DNA from: Streptomyces venezuelae
GTDB taxonomy: Bacteria > Actinomycetota > Actinomycetes > Streptomycetales > Streptomycetaceae
Direction: 5' to 3'
DNA length: 64,000 bases
Assembly (NCBI RefSeq): GCF_008642375.1
Contig: NZ_CP029194.1
Coordinates: 7,682,501 to 7,746,500 of the forward strand
In this document: in pieces, positions 20,734 through 29,261 of the stretch
How the letters are laid out: each line of letters starts with the position of its first letter
Numbering within the stretch: position 1 is the first letter of the stretch
The notes under the pieces: generated by a model
The model's database searches: none
What the model was told of the DNA's origin: nothing
The model's input: the letters and a program-made list of their open reading frames with translations, nothing else
Program-made: the position numbers and the translations under genes

Positions 20734-22302
20734 ATGACTATCGCGGACGACGCCACGGCGGACGGCGCGTTACCCGGTACGAGCGACCCCGAACCCCGCG
20801 TGCGGTGGGGCCTGCGGGAATGGCTGATGCTCGTGGTGGTGTGCGGGGCGTTCTCCCTCGACGCGCTCGACAACATCATGGTCGGCATCGCCACCCCCCA
20901 GATCAAGGACGAGTTCGGCATGAGCACGTCCGCCGCCCAGTGGGTGGTGAGCGCGTACGTCCTCGGCTTCGGCGGCTTCCTCCTGCTCGGCGGCCGGATG
21001 TCCGACCTCCTCGGCAGGCGGCGGGTCTTCCTGGTCGGCCTCACCGTCCTCGCGGCCGGCTCCCTCCTCGGAGGGCTGGCGAACAGCGGCCTCCTGGTCA
21101 TCGTCGGCCGGCTCGTGATGGGCATCGGCGCCGCACTGACCGCCCCCTCCGCCCTCTCGATCGTCGTCGGGAACTTCCCCGAGGGACCGCAGCGCAACCG
21201 CGCCCTCGGCATCTACACGGCCTGCGGCGCCATCGGGTACTCGATCGGCGTGGTCGTCGGCGGCGCCCTCACCCAGGCCAGCTGGCGCTGGACCTTCGTG
21301 CTCGGCGTACCGGTGGCGATCGCCGCCCTGATCGGAGCCCTGATCCTGGTCCCCAAGGACCCGGCGCACGACGGCTCCAAGCGGCACTTCGACGCCGCGG
21401 GCGCCATCACGGTCACCGCCGCGATGCTGCTCCTCGTCTACGGCATCGTCCAGGCCCCGTCCTCGGGCTGGTTCTCCGGCGTCACCCTCGGCGTCCTCGC
21501 CGCCGCCGCCCTGCTGCTCGCCGCCTTCGTGGCGATCGAGTCCCGCAGCCCGCAGCCGCTGCTGCGGCTCGGTCTGCTCCGCAACAAGTCGCTGGTGGGC
21601 GCCAGTCTCATCGCCGCGGCGATCCTCGGCACCTACATGAGCTACCAGTTCATCGGCAGCCTCTACCTCCAGTCCTACCGGGGCTGGTCCCCGCTGGAGA
21701 TGGCCTTCGCCTTCCTGCCGATCGGCCTCATGATCCTCACCTTCGCGCCCCGCGCGGGGAAGTGGCTCGGCCGTACCGGACTGCGCTGGCCGGTCTTCGG
21801 CGGCATGTTCGCCTACACCGTCGCCTTCCTGCTCTTCCTGCGGGTGGGCGAGGGCTCCTCGTACTGGTTCGTCATCCTGCCGAGCATGGTCCTCATCGGT
21901 GTCGGCTTCCCCTTCGCCTTCACCGCGGCCAACGTCGCGGCCACCTCGGGCGTCGACGAGTCCGAGCAGGGCCTCGCCGCGGGCATCCTGCAGACCGGCT
22001 ACCAGGTGGGTGCCGCGGTGGTGCTCGCCGTCGTGACCGTACGGATGGGCGGCGAGGACAGTCCCTCGCACGCCGAGTCGCTCACCGGGTACCACCAGGG
22101 CATCTGGGTGATCGTCCTGATCGCCGCGGTCTCGGCCTTCTCGGTCCCGATCGCCGCGGCGGCGGCCCGGCGGAAGGCCGGCAGCTCCTCGAAGGCCGGC
22201 TCCCCGGAGGTCGGTTCCGCGGAGGCCGGTTCCGCCGGTGCGGGCAACGCGGAGAAGGCGGACGGCCGTACGGCCGAGTCCGCCGGCCGGTCCGGGCGCT
22301 GA
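20734..22302 (+). CDS. MFS drug exporter (14-TM, EmrB/QacA-like)
   Basis: 522-residue major facilitator of the DHA2 type. Motif A is LGGRMSDLLGRRRVF near residue 88. The first helix region has SLDALDNIMVGIATPQI, and motif C-like AIGYSIGVVVGGALTQ lies near 170. Hydrophobic segments continue to about residue 485. After the last helix there is a soluble tail of about 35 residues built from KAGS, EVGS and EAGS repeats (15-bp units), probably non-essential. AAGGAG lies 9 nt before the ATG. It is under the divergent TetR. It probably exports the product of the neighbouring cluster or gives self-resistance. Confidence 0.92.
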   Translation: MTIADDATADGALPGTSDPEPRVRWGLREWLMLVVVCGAFSLDALDNIMVGIATPQIKDEFGMSTSAAQWVVSAYVLGFGGFLLLGGRMSDLLGRRRVFLVGLTVLAAGSLLGGLANSGLLVIVGRLVMGIGAALTAPSALSIVVGNFPEGPQRNRALGIYTACGAIGYSIGVVVGGALTQASWRWTFVLGVPVAIAALIGALILVPKDPAHDGSKRHFDAAGAITVTAAMLLLVYGIVQAPSSGWFSGVTLGVLAAAALLLAAFVAIESRSPQPLLRLGLLRNKSLVGASLIAAAILGTYMSYQFIGSLYLQSYRGWSPLEMAFAFLPIGLMILTFAPRAGKWLGRTGLRWPVFGGMFAYTVAFLLFLRVGEGSSYWFVILPSMVLIGVGFPFAFTAANVAATSGVDESEQGLAAGILQTGYQVGAAVVLAVVTVRMGGEDSPSHAESLTGYHQGIWVIVLIAAVSAFSVPIAAAAARRKAGSSSKAGSPEVGSAEAGSAGAGNAEKADGRTAESAGRSGR

Positions 22303-22354
22303 CCCGGGCCGGGGCGGACCGACGGTGACCGGTCGTCGGTGGCCGGTCACCGGT

Positions 22355-22398
22355 GCGCGAGAGGCCGCTCCCCCCCACGGGGGAGCGGCCTCTCGCGC
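22355..22398. terminator. Strong bidirectional terminator after the MFS gene
   Basis: Perfect 20-bp stem (22355-22374 with 22379-22398) and 4-nt loop between the convergent MFS and class II aldolase genes. Confidence 0.85.
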
Positions 22399-22427
22399 CT
22401 GTCACGGACCGGCCGGCCCGGCCGGGG

Positions 22428-23276
22428 TCACTCGTCGAGCAGGTCCGGCTGCTCGTGCACGATCTCGTCCCAGAGCAGCTGGAAGCTGAACCAGCCGAGG
22501 TGGCGGTCCCCGAAGCCGTCGCGGGCCGCCTCGGCCTGTTCGTGGCTCATCGGCTTCACCTCCCCGGCGGCGGACGCGAGCAACTGCACCTGGGCGGCGG
22601 CCTCGTACGTGAAGAACCAGTGCACGGCCTCGTCGACCGAGCCGCCGACGGTGATCAGGCCGTGGTGCCGCAGCAGGATCGCCCGCTTGTCGCCGAGCCG
22701 GTCGGCGATGTCCTCGCCCTGCGCGAGGCTGATGGACGGGCCCTCGTAGTCGCTGTAGAGGACCTGGTCGCCGTAGAAGGCGGCGGACTCCTGGTCGAGC
22801 GGTTCGAGGAGCCTGCCGAGCGCGCCGAGCGCCCGCGAGTGCGGGGTGTGGCCGTGCGCGGCCGCGACGGCCCCGGGGTGGGCGCGGTGGATGGCGGAGT
22901 GGATCACGAAGGCGCTGGGGTTGAGCCGGTGGCGGCCCTCGACGACACGGCCCTCGGAGTTCACCAGGATCAGGTCGCGGACCCTCACCCGGCTGAAGGG
23001 GACGCCGAAGGGGTTGACCCAGAACAGGTCGTCGCCCTCGGGGTCCCGCACCGATATGTGTCCCGAAACGCCTTCCCCGTACCCGTACTTGCCGAACAGC
23101 CGCAGCGCGGCGGTCAGACGCTGCTTGCGGTGCCTGCGGTCGTCCTCGACGGAGGTGAAGACGGGCTCGGTGGGCATGGGCAGGCCGGTGTGGGTGTCGG
23201 CCAGGTAGCCGGCGCGTTCCTGCTGCTCCTTCCGTTCCTGCTGCTCCTGCCGTTCCTGCGTGGCGATGTCAGTCAT
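22428..23276 (-). CDS. Class II aldolase/adducin family protein
   Basis: 282 residues. After a Gln/Glu/Arg-rich N-terminal tail (QERQEQQERKEQQER, possibly a short coiled coil) comes the class II aldolase fold. It has YGYGEGVSGHISVRDP near residue 72, the zinc-binding AAAHGHTPHSRALG near 150 and LLRHHGLITVG near 215. Such proteins are metal-dependent aldolases, epimerases or decarboxylases. The ATG at 23276 is chosen because GAGGAG lies 7 nt upstream and the fold starts after it. It lies 83 bp after the FAD/NAD(P) gene on the same strand, probably in one operon. Confidence 0.85.
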   Translation of the reverse strand: MTDIATQERQEQQERKEQQERAGYLADTHTGLPMPTEPVFTSVEDDRRHRKQRLTAALRLFGKYGYGEGVSGHISVRDPEGDDLFWVNPFGVPFSRVRVRDLILVNSEGRVVEGRHRLNPSAFVIHSAIHRAHPGAVAAAHGHTPHSRALGALGRLLEPLDQESAAFYGDQVLYSDYEGPSISLAQGEDIADRLGDKRAILLRHHGLITVGGSVDEAVHWFFTYEAAAQVQLLASAAGEVKPMSHEQAEAARDGFGDRHLGWFSFQLLWDEIVHEQPDLLDE

Positions 23277-23359
23277 GCGGGGGCTCCTCGTCGTGTGGGG
23301 CGGCCGGATTCCGGCCGGGCGTGGGGGCGGTCGAGAGGGGGGGAGTGGGCCGTACCGCG

Positions 23360-24895
23360 TCACAGGGCGCGGACCGGGTCCGCGGACCCGACGGGCGTGC
23401 GGGCCGCCTCCGCGTGGACGGCATCCGCTATGTCGACGGCCCGGTCCACCAGGGAGGGCACGCCGAAGGTGAAGAAGAGCGATCCGGAGGCGAGGTCGCC
23501 GAGGACGTGGATCCGCCGGTCGGTCTCACCGGCGGCGAGCAGCCCGCTGGTCGACCGGGCGACGTGCACGCCGCCGCGCGGATGCCGGACGGCGAGTCCC
23601 CTGCGGGCCAGGGCGTCGACGAGCGCCGACGCCCCGCGCGGTACGCGGTGCGAGGCGGGGCTGACGGCGTTGACGACGACGTCGGCGTCCTGGACGCCCG
23701 CGTCGCCGACCAGGCGGAAGCCGCCCGCGGGCCGGGCGGCGATCCGCTCGACGCCGCGGACGATCCGCAGCAGGCCCCGGTCGGCCCGGTCGAGCAGCGT
23801 CGCCGCGCTGGCCGGCGGCATGGGGCAGCACAGGCTCATCACGGTCCGGTAGTGGTCCCGCAGCAGCCGGGTCCGTTCGTGCTCGGGCAGCAGCGGCCAG
23901 ACGTCGGGGCCCGTGTCAGGGACGGCGTGCTGGAGGAGCCGCAGGCCCGGGTCGGCGCCGTCCACGAGCCCGAACTGGCGCCGCAGCCGCTCGACGGGGT
24001 CCTCGGTGCCCGTCGTGGCGACCTCGGCCGCGACGGAGTCGAGCGACGACCCGGCGTCCGCGAGTTCGGCGCCCATGAGGGCGACCACGTCGGCGACGGA
24101 GAGCCGCTCGCCCCGCGCCGCCATCGCGCGGAAGCGCGCGGCGGTGAAGTGGCGCGGGTGGCGCTCCACCGGCCGCTGGCGGACGCTCGGCAGCACCCCG
24201 CGCCGGGAGGCCATGAGGATCTCGCCGGTGTGTCCGGCGGCGGTCAGGTGCAGCACCACGTCCACGGCGGTCAGCCCGCTGCCGACCACGACGACCCGGT
24301 CCCGCTCGCCGATGCCGGCGAGCCGCCACGCCACCGGGTACGGATCGGCGACGAAACCCGGCGTGCCGGTCAGCCCGTGCGGGTCGGCCGGCTCCCCGGT
24401 GCCCACGCAGAGCACCGCGTGGTCGACGGCGTACGGAGTGCGGTCGGCGGTACGGGCGACGAGGGCGCCGTCCTCGCGCGCCAGATCGACCACGGCGGCC
24501 CGGACCAGGCGGATGGCGCAGCCGCGGGCGGCGAGCCGGTTCAGCGCGCTGCGGGCGCACTGTTCCAGGTAGTCGCCGTACAGGGCACGAGGAGGGAAGG
24601 TGATGCCCGACCGGGCGTCGACGTGGTCGGCGCCCGGGCCCAGGACCACGGCCCGCGCTTCCAGCCACCGGGTGAAGTGCTCCGGGTCGCCGGCCCGCAC
24701 GGTCATGTCCTCGGGCGGGGCGTTCACCCGCAGGGTCGCCGCGTCGGGTTGGTAGGCACGGCCCCGCCACAGGTGCGGGGAGGGGTCGAACACCGTGACC
24801 GACTCGGGAATTGCGTCGCGCTGGCTCAAAGTGTCGAGCAGGCATACGGCGGAGGCGCCGCCTCCGATGATGCCGATTCTCGCAGGAAACAACAT
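23360..24895 (-). CDS. FAD/NAD(P)-binding protein (FAD_NAD_binding_9 type)
   Basis: 511 residues with FAD Rossmann motif IGIIGGGASAVCLLDTL at the N-terminus, AYQPDAATLRVNAPPEDM near 50, VLCVGTG, and a second dinucleotide motif VVVVGSGLTAVDVVLHLTAAG near residue 205. VVNAVSPASH and IHVLGDLASGSLFFTFGVPS follow near the C-terminus. This layout fits a family of flavoprotein oxidoreductases often found in siderophore and natural-product loci; exact reactions are mostly unknown. It lies upstream of the class II aldolase gene. Confidence 0.82.
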   Translation of the reverse strand: MLFPARIGIIGGGASAVCLLDTLSQRDAIPESVTVFDPSPHLWRGRAYQPDAATLRVNAPPEDMTVRAGDPEHFTRWLEARAVVLGPGADHVDARSGITFPPRALYGDYLEQCARSALNRLAARGCAIRLVRAAVVDLAREDGALVARTADRTPYAVDHAVLCVGTGEPADPHGLTGTPGFVADPYPVAWRLAGIGERDRVVVVGSGLTAVDVVLHLTAAGHTGEILMASRRGVLPSVRQRPVERHPRHFTAARFRAMAARGERLSVADVVALMGAELADAGSSLDSVAAEVATTGTEDPVERLRRQFGLVDGADPGLRLLQHAVPDTGPDVWPLLPEHERTRLLRDHYRTVMSLCCPMPPASAATLLDRADRGLLRIVRGVERIAARPAGGFRLVGDAGVQDADVVVNAVSPASHRVPRGASALVDALARRGLAVRHPRGGVHVARSTSGLLAAGETDRRIHVLGDLASGSLFFTFGVPSLVDRAVDIADAVHAEAARTPVGSADPVRAL

Positions 24896-25195
24896 TCGAG
24901 CGAACCCCGTTCAATGGCGCGGATGATGTCCGTTCTTTTACCGAGGGAATACCGATCGGAACAGGTGCGGAAAGAAATGCGGAAGGCATGGACCGGAGCA
25001 TCGGGAGAACCGAACCGCAAAACCTGTGAAATCGGTCCCCAGTCTCCTGGCTTCCCGTCGGCGCCGTTGGCGCGAACACGCATGCGGCATAACGGGTTTG
25101 CGCACGCTCGTTCGGCGTGCGCGCCGGTACGGGAAGGGAGTCGGAAAACGGGAAGGGTGGGGGAGAGGGTGTCAGTGGGGCGGGCGGGACACCCG
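24896..25195. other. 300-bp intergenic region with a hairpin and AT-richer promoter segment
   Basis: No gene is seen. About 24926-25045 is AT-richer than the surroundings and probably holds the promoter of the FAD protein/aldolase operon, with CCGATCGG (24953-24960) as a small palindrome. A perfect 8-bp hairpin (25100-25107 with 25115-25122) lies downstream of the AraC gene and is probably its terminator. Confidence 0.5.
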
Positions 25196-26188
25196 TTAGG
25201 GGAGTCCGCCCGCCGACTGGCGGCGCCACTCGCGGGGGGCCACCCCGTAGCGCTCGCGGAACAGCTTGCTGAAGTGCGACGCGCTGTCGAGGCCCCAGCG
25301 CTCCGCGATGCCGGCCACCGTCAGATGGGCGGTGCGCGGGTCGGAGAGGTCGTCCCGGCAGCGGCGCAGCCGCTCGTTGCGGATCCACAGGGCGGGACTG
25401 CTGTCCTCGTCCTGGAACAGCAGCTGGAGATAGCGCAGGGAGATCTTGTGCGTCCTGGCCAGGAGACGGGGGCTCAGCTCGGAGCAGCCGAGGCGGGCAC
25501 GGGCGAAGGTCTTGATCCGGTGGAGCAGGGCGCGGCGGGCCAGGACGGGGTCGGGCACCGCCTCGCCGAGCTTCTCCGAGCAGACGGCGCCGACCAGGCT
25601 GGCGACGCTGCTGCCCAGGTGGTCCGCTATCGCCGGGTCGAGCCGCGACATGTTCCGCGCGGCGCTGCGGAGCAGGTCGGCGAGGAGCACGCTGGCCCCT
25701 TCGGAGCCGGACCAGGTGGCCGCGCGCAGCGGATGCTCGGCCCCGGCCCTGAGGTCGACCAGCTGGTGGTCGAACTTCACGGTGACCATGTGGATGGGCT
25801 GGCGCATCCAGAGCGAGAAGGGGAGCGAGCTGTCGTAGCAGAAGAGGTTGCCGGCCCGGGCGACGGCCGTGAGGTCGCCCTGGCGGACGCGGACCTCTCC
25901 GTCCAGGACGCAGACGAGGTAGAGGGGTGCGGTCGCCGCCTTGGTGGCGAGCAGCGCGGTGCGCTCCACGGCGTGCGGCCCGGCCTGGACCTCGGCGAGC
26001 TGCACGGTGCCGAAGGTGCCCGTGGCGATGGCCCCTTCGAAGTGGCCGGGTTCGGTGCGGTAGACGCGCAGCGGACCGCAGGTGTCCGTGACGAGATCAC
26101 CCCAGGCGTGGAATCCCCGCTGCAGATCGGATTCCCCCGTACGCAGGGTGCGCACCGGTCCGGGCGGATCGAGCAGGACCGTGCTCAT
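25196..26188 (-). CDS. AraC-family transcriptional regulator
   Basis: 330 residues from ATG 26188. The N-terminal part (about 1-180) is an AraC-binding-like cupin sensor (GTVQLAEVQAGPHAVERT, YLVCVLDGEVRVRQGD). The C-terminal part has two helix-turn-helices: ISLRYLQLLFQDEDSSPALWIR, and VAGIAERWGLDSASHFSKLFRERYGVAPREWR, the AraC signature. A GTG at 26224 would add 12 non-conserved residues; the 26188 start is preferred because it overlaps the stop of a short leader ORF with a perfect ribosome binding site. It probably controls the adjacent FAD/aldolase operon or the whole flavoenzyme region. Confidence 0.88.
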   Translation of the reverse strand: MSTVLLDPPGPVRTLRTGESDLQRGFHAWGDLVTDTCGPLRVYRTEPGHFEGAIATGTFGTVQLAEVQAGPHAVERTALLATKAATAPLYLVCVLDGEVRVRQGDLTAVARAGNLFCYDSSLPFSLWMRQPIHMVTVKFDHQLVDLRAGAEHPLRAATWSGSEGASVLLADLLRSAARNMSRLDPAIADHLGSSVASLVGAVCSEKLGEAVPDPVLARRALLHRIKTFARARLGCSELSPRLLARTHKISLRYLQLLFQDEDSSPALWIRNERLRRCRDDLSDPRTAHLTVAGIAERWGLDSASHFSKLFRERYGVAPREWRRQSAGGLP

Positions 26189-26247
26189 GTGAATCGTCCA
26201 GGTGCCGCCGAAAGAGATATGCACTTGCCCTGGGGATCGCGGGGCAT
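26185..26247 (-). CDS. 20-residue leader ORF coupled to the AraC gene
   Basis: Short frame starting MPRDPQGKC and ending APGRFT. The ATG at 26247 has an excellent upstream GGAAAGGAGAACTCC, while the AraC start itself has none. Its TGA overlaps the AraC ATG (ATGA), which implies translational coupling. It may be a regulatory leader peptide or simply the entry point for ribosomes. No homology is recognised. Confidence 0.5.
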   Translation of the reverse strand: MPRDPQGKCISLSAAPGRFT

Positions 26248-26621
26248 GGAGTTCTCCTTTCCTGAGGACCGATACCGGCTCTCTTCACAGATGCTCCTCA
26301 TCCTGCTGCATCGGCTCGCACGCCCGGCAGTTGGATTTGCGTCAGCGCAGCTCGAACAAGGATTCCTGCTTCGTGTATATCCACGAGAAGGGGATGCGAC
26401 CTGTGTCGCGCTGTGTAGTTCATGGAACATTCACGAAGGCCGGGTCGTCCCGGACATGGCCGAAGCCCCGTCGGTGCCTGACCGAAGGGGCCCTTGCTTT
26501 CCTGCCCGGGGCGTACGGGCACGTCCCGGGCGCACTCGGGGCGTGATCCCGGGCCCTCCCGGGGCGCGGAGTCCGGAAAGGATGCTTTGACGGCGGGGGC
26601 GCGCGTGCGCCCGGACAGGAC
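26248..26621. other. 374-bp intergenic region upstream of araC
   Basis: No convincing gene. It holds the araC promoter, including a near-perfect 16-bp palindrome TCGTGTATATCCACGA (26371-26386), a candidate operator. A 6-bp hairpin (26597-26612) just past the SDR stop may be that gene's terminator. A plus-strand open frame from 26247 lacks a ribosome binding site and recognisable homology. Confidence 0.5.
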
Positions 26622-27287
26622 CTAGCCCGCCACCGGCACGCCGCCGTGCACGACCTCGCGCTCCCAACCGTCCCGCGGCTGGGTGTGCAGGCGCCAGTAG
26701 TGCTCCGCGATGTCGTCCGGGTCGTACGCCGTCCCGGGCGCCACGGCCCCCGGAACGGTCACCGACGCCACGTGGACCCCGGCCGGACCGTACTGCGCGT
26801 CGAGCAGGTCGACCAGGGTCCGCACACCGAATTTCCCGAGACCCAGGCTCACGTAGCCCGGGTCGATCCGGGGCATTCCGCCCGTGACCAGGATCGTTCC
26901 GCTGCCCCGCTCGGCCATGCCCGGGGCCACGTGGCTCGCGGTGGTGAGCGCGCCCACCACGTTCACGGCCCAGGCCTCCAACTGCCCCCGCGCGTCGAGC
27001 TCCCCGGGGCCGTCGCGCCGGATGAGCGCGGCGTTGTACACGGCGGCGTCGACCGGTCCGAGCTCCTCCCCGACCGTGTCGAGGGCGGCCCGCAGCCCCG
27101 CCTCGTCCGTGCTGTCGGCCGTCAGGGCCAGCACCCTGCCGCCGTCCCGCCCGATCTCCCCGGCGACCCGGGCCACGGTCTCCTTCCTCCGCGCGATCAC
27201 GGCGACGGAGTACCCCTCACGGGCGAACCGCGAGGCCACGGCCTTCCCGATCCCCGGCCCGGCACCGACCACGACTGCTGTGGACAC
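26622..27287 (-). CDS. SDR-like NAD(P)-binding protein lacking the catalytic Tyr
   Basis: 221 residues with a short-chain dehydrogenase Rossmann fold: VVVGAGPGIGKAVASRFAREGYSVAVIARR at the N-terminus in the usual order, LTADSTDE near 60 and NAALI near 88. The catalytic Ser-Tyr-x3-Lys triad is not intact: TILVTGGM replaces the Ser region, and the Lys in GYVSLGLGKFG is preceded at -4 by Leu, not Tyr. It may be a divergent or non-catalytic SDR. The GTG at 27287 follows GGGAG; a longer frame to 27437 is unsupported. Confidence 0.78.
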   Translation of the reverse strand: MSTAVVVGAGPGIGKAVASRFAREGYSVAVIARRKETVARVAGEIGRDGGRVLALTADSTDEAGLRAALDTVGEELGPVDAAVYNAALIRRDGPGELDARGQLEAWAVNVVGALTTASHVAPGMAERGSGTILVTGGMPRIDPGYVSLGLGKFGVRTLVDLLDAQYGPAGVHVASVTVPGAVAPGTAYDPDDIAEHYWRLHTQPRDGWEREVVHGGVPVAG

Positions 27288-27532
27288 CACAACTCCCTTG
27301 TTCCCGTGAATGGTTACGGGGGGAGCGTACGAGGATCCCGGCCCCCGACCGGGCCGCCCACGCGCGCGCACCGCTCGCGCGAGCGCAGGCCGGACACGGA
27401 GCGTGACGACAGCCGGGACGCGGCCGCCACCGCTCATCGCACCGTTCGAATGTGCACCCGTCGGCGCCGCACGAACCGGTCGACAGCGCGCCCGTCACCG
27501 CCTCTCGCGCGGTGTGCGTGTCGGTGTCCCCG

Positions 27533-28537
27533 CTACCGTTCCTCCCGCAGGGCGAGGACGTACGCCGCGGTCAGCGCGACGGAGGGGTCCTCGTCGCGCG
27601 CGAGCTCCGCGAGGGCGCGGGCCGCCGTGGCTCCCGGGATGTCCGCGAGGGCCTGCGCCAGCCGACGGCGTGCGGGCGCCCCGGCGCCGGCGTGGCCGAG
27701 GCGGTCGACGAGTCCGGCGGCGATCCCGTCCGCCGAGCCGGGACGGCTCGCCAGCGCGCTCAGCGCGTCGGCCGCGTCCACGTCGTTCGTCTCCTCGACG
27801 ATCATGTCGATGAGCACCGGGACCGCCTCGGCCAGACCACGGGCCCCCAGCGCCAGCGCCGCGTGCCCCCGGACCACCACGTCGGGATGCGCGAGCGCCT
27901 CGCGCAGCAGGGCGGTCGCCTCCTCGTCCGGGAACTCGGCGAGGGAGCGCACGGCCCGCTCCCGTACCTCGGCCGCCGGTGAGTCGAGACCCTCCGCGAG
28001 GAGCGCCGGTCCGCCCTCGGCCCCGTGCGCCAGCGCCCAGCGGAGGGCTCCGGCGACCACCGGGTCGGGCTCGCCCAGCGCCGCCTCGACCAGCGCCTCC
28101 ACGGGAACCGGTTCGCCCGGGCCCGAGGACAGGGCCGCGCGCTGCCGGGTGCCGGCGCTCTTCGAGCCCAGCGCCTGGAGGAGGGCGACGGTCCGCAGGA
28201 CGTCCTCCCAGCCGGCGGGTTCGGCGGCCCCGATCCGGTGGAGCCGCGTCAGCAGCTCCGTCTCGGCCGCGACGCGCTCCCGCGCCTGGCGGATGAGGTC
28301 GTCGACGAGCTCCGAGGGAGTGAAGCCGGGATCGTCGAGCGCCCGCCCGACCTCACGCAGCGACAGCCCCAGCGAGCGCAGGCTCTCGATGTGGAAGATC
28401 CGCCGGATGTCCTCGTCCGCGTACTCGCGATAGCCGCCGTCGGTGCGCCCCGTCGGCCGCACCAGGCCGAGCGACTCGTAGTGCCGCAGCATGCGGGCGC
28501 TGACCCCGGACCGTCGTGCCACCTCACCGATCAACAC
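27533..28537 (-). CDS. MerR-type regulator fused to HEAT repeats
   Basis: 334 residues. Residues 1-110 are a MerR winged helix with its dimer helix: LIGEVARRSGVSARMLRHYESLGLV, GGYREYADEDIRRIFHIESLRSLGLSL. Residues about 150-334 are HEAT/PBS-lyase-type repeats (DPVVAGALRWALAHG, AEVRERAVRSLAEFPDEEAT, HPDVVVRGHAALALGARG). Metal- or drug-sensing Cys residues are absent, so the HEAT array is the likely sensor or partner-binding part. The GTG at 28537 lies 7 bp after the stop of the upstream HEAT gene and shares its GGGAGGAG. The two form an operon. Confidence 0.87.
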   Translation of the reverse strand: MLIGEVARRSGVSARMLRHYESLGLVRPTGRTDGGYREYADEDIRRIFHIESLRSLGLSLREVGRALDDPGFTPSELVDDLIRQARERVAAETELLTRLHRIGAAEPAGWEDVLRTVALLQALGSKSAGTRQRAALSSGPGEPVPVEALVEAALGEPDPVVAGALRWALAHGAEGGPALLAEGLDSPAAEVRERAVRSLAEFPDEEATALLREALAHPDVVVRGHAALALGARGLAEAVPVLIDMIVEETNDVDAADALSALASRPGSADGIAAGLVDRLGHAGAGAPARRRLAQALADIPGATAARALAELARDEDPSVALTAAYVLALREER

Positions 28538-28544
28538 CGTCTGC

Positions 28545-29213
28545 TCACTCCTCCCGGCCGGTCGTGCCGAGGGCCACGATGCGCTTCGCCTCCTCGATCG
28601 CGAAATCGAATCCGGCATCCGGGTCGCGCGCCAGCCGTTCCGTGGCGATCGCGTGCCGGCGCCGCTCCGGGTCCGGATGGCCCGTCGCGGCACGCAGCGT
28701 CGACGCGGCCGCCTCGCCGAGCGCGATCAGCGCCCGGCTGAGGCTCAACCGCGTCTCGCGTCCGCCGCGCCCGAGCTGTGTGCCCAGCACTCCGGCCAGC
28801 TCGGCCTCCTGCCCTTCGGGCACGAGCGCGACCGCCGCCCGCCAGGCGCTCCGCGCGACCTCGTCGTCGGCGTCGGCCAGCAGCGCCCGGGTGATCGCCG
28901 GCCATGCCCGCCGGTCCCCGATCTTGGAGAGTGTGTGGAGCGCCTGGCTCCTCGCCTGGCCGTGCTCCGAGCGGAGTTCGCCGACGAGCCCGGGGACCGT
29001 CGCGGCCGCCGGATGGCGGGTGAGCGCCCAGGTGAGCATCTCGCGGACGGAGAAGTCGGGCTCGACCGCGCTCCGTCCGATGAGCGCGTCCACGCACCAC
29101 GGGTCGGGGCTCGTCCCCACCTCCAGCGCCGCCCGCAGCCGTACGGACGGGCTGTCGTGCTCCAGCCCTCGTAGGACTCGGGTCGTGCGTGCGGCGTCTT
29201 TCCGCTCGGTCAT
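28545..29213 (-). CDS. HEAT-repeat protein
   Basis: 222 residues of alpha-helical HEAT-like repeats (DSPSVRLRAALEVGTSPD, DFSVREMLTWALTRHP, HGQARSQALHTLSKIGD, DADDEVARSAWRAAVAL, HPDPERRRHAIATERLA). There is no catalytic motif. The ATG at 29213 is chosen because GAGGAGGT lies 7 nt upstream. It shares an operon with the MerR-HEAT protein, whose C-terminal domain is of the same repeat type. The two may bind each other or a common target. Confidence 0.8.
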   Translation of the reverse strand: MTERKDAARTTRVLRGLEHDSPSVRLRAALEVGTSPDPWCVDALIGRSAVEPDFSVREMLTWALTRHPAAATVPGLVGELRSEHGQARSQALHTLSKIGDRRAWPAITRALLADADDEVARSAWRAAVALVPEGQEAELAGVLGTQLGRGGRETRLSLSRALIALGEAAASTLRAATGHPDPERRRHAIATERLARDPDAGFDFAIEEAKRIVALGTTGREE

Positions 29214-29242
29214 CGTGACCACCTCCTCGGCCCCAGTGAAGG

Positions 29243-29261
29243 CCTTGTCACGGTGTCAAGG
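29243..29261. promoter_or_regulatory. MerR-type operator/promoter of the HEAT operon
   Basis: CCTTGTCACGGTGTCAAGG is a 19-bp inverted repeat with one mismatched pair. On the minus strand it contains TTGACA, a perfect -35 hexamer. Overlap of -35 and dyad is typical of MerR-controlled promoters. It lies 30 bp upstream of the HEAT-protein start, so autoregulation by the MerR-HEAT protein is likely. Confidence 0.7.
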
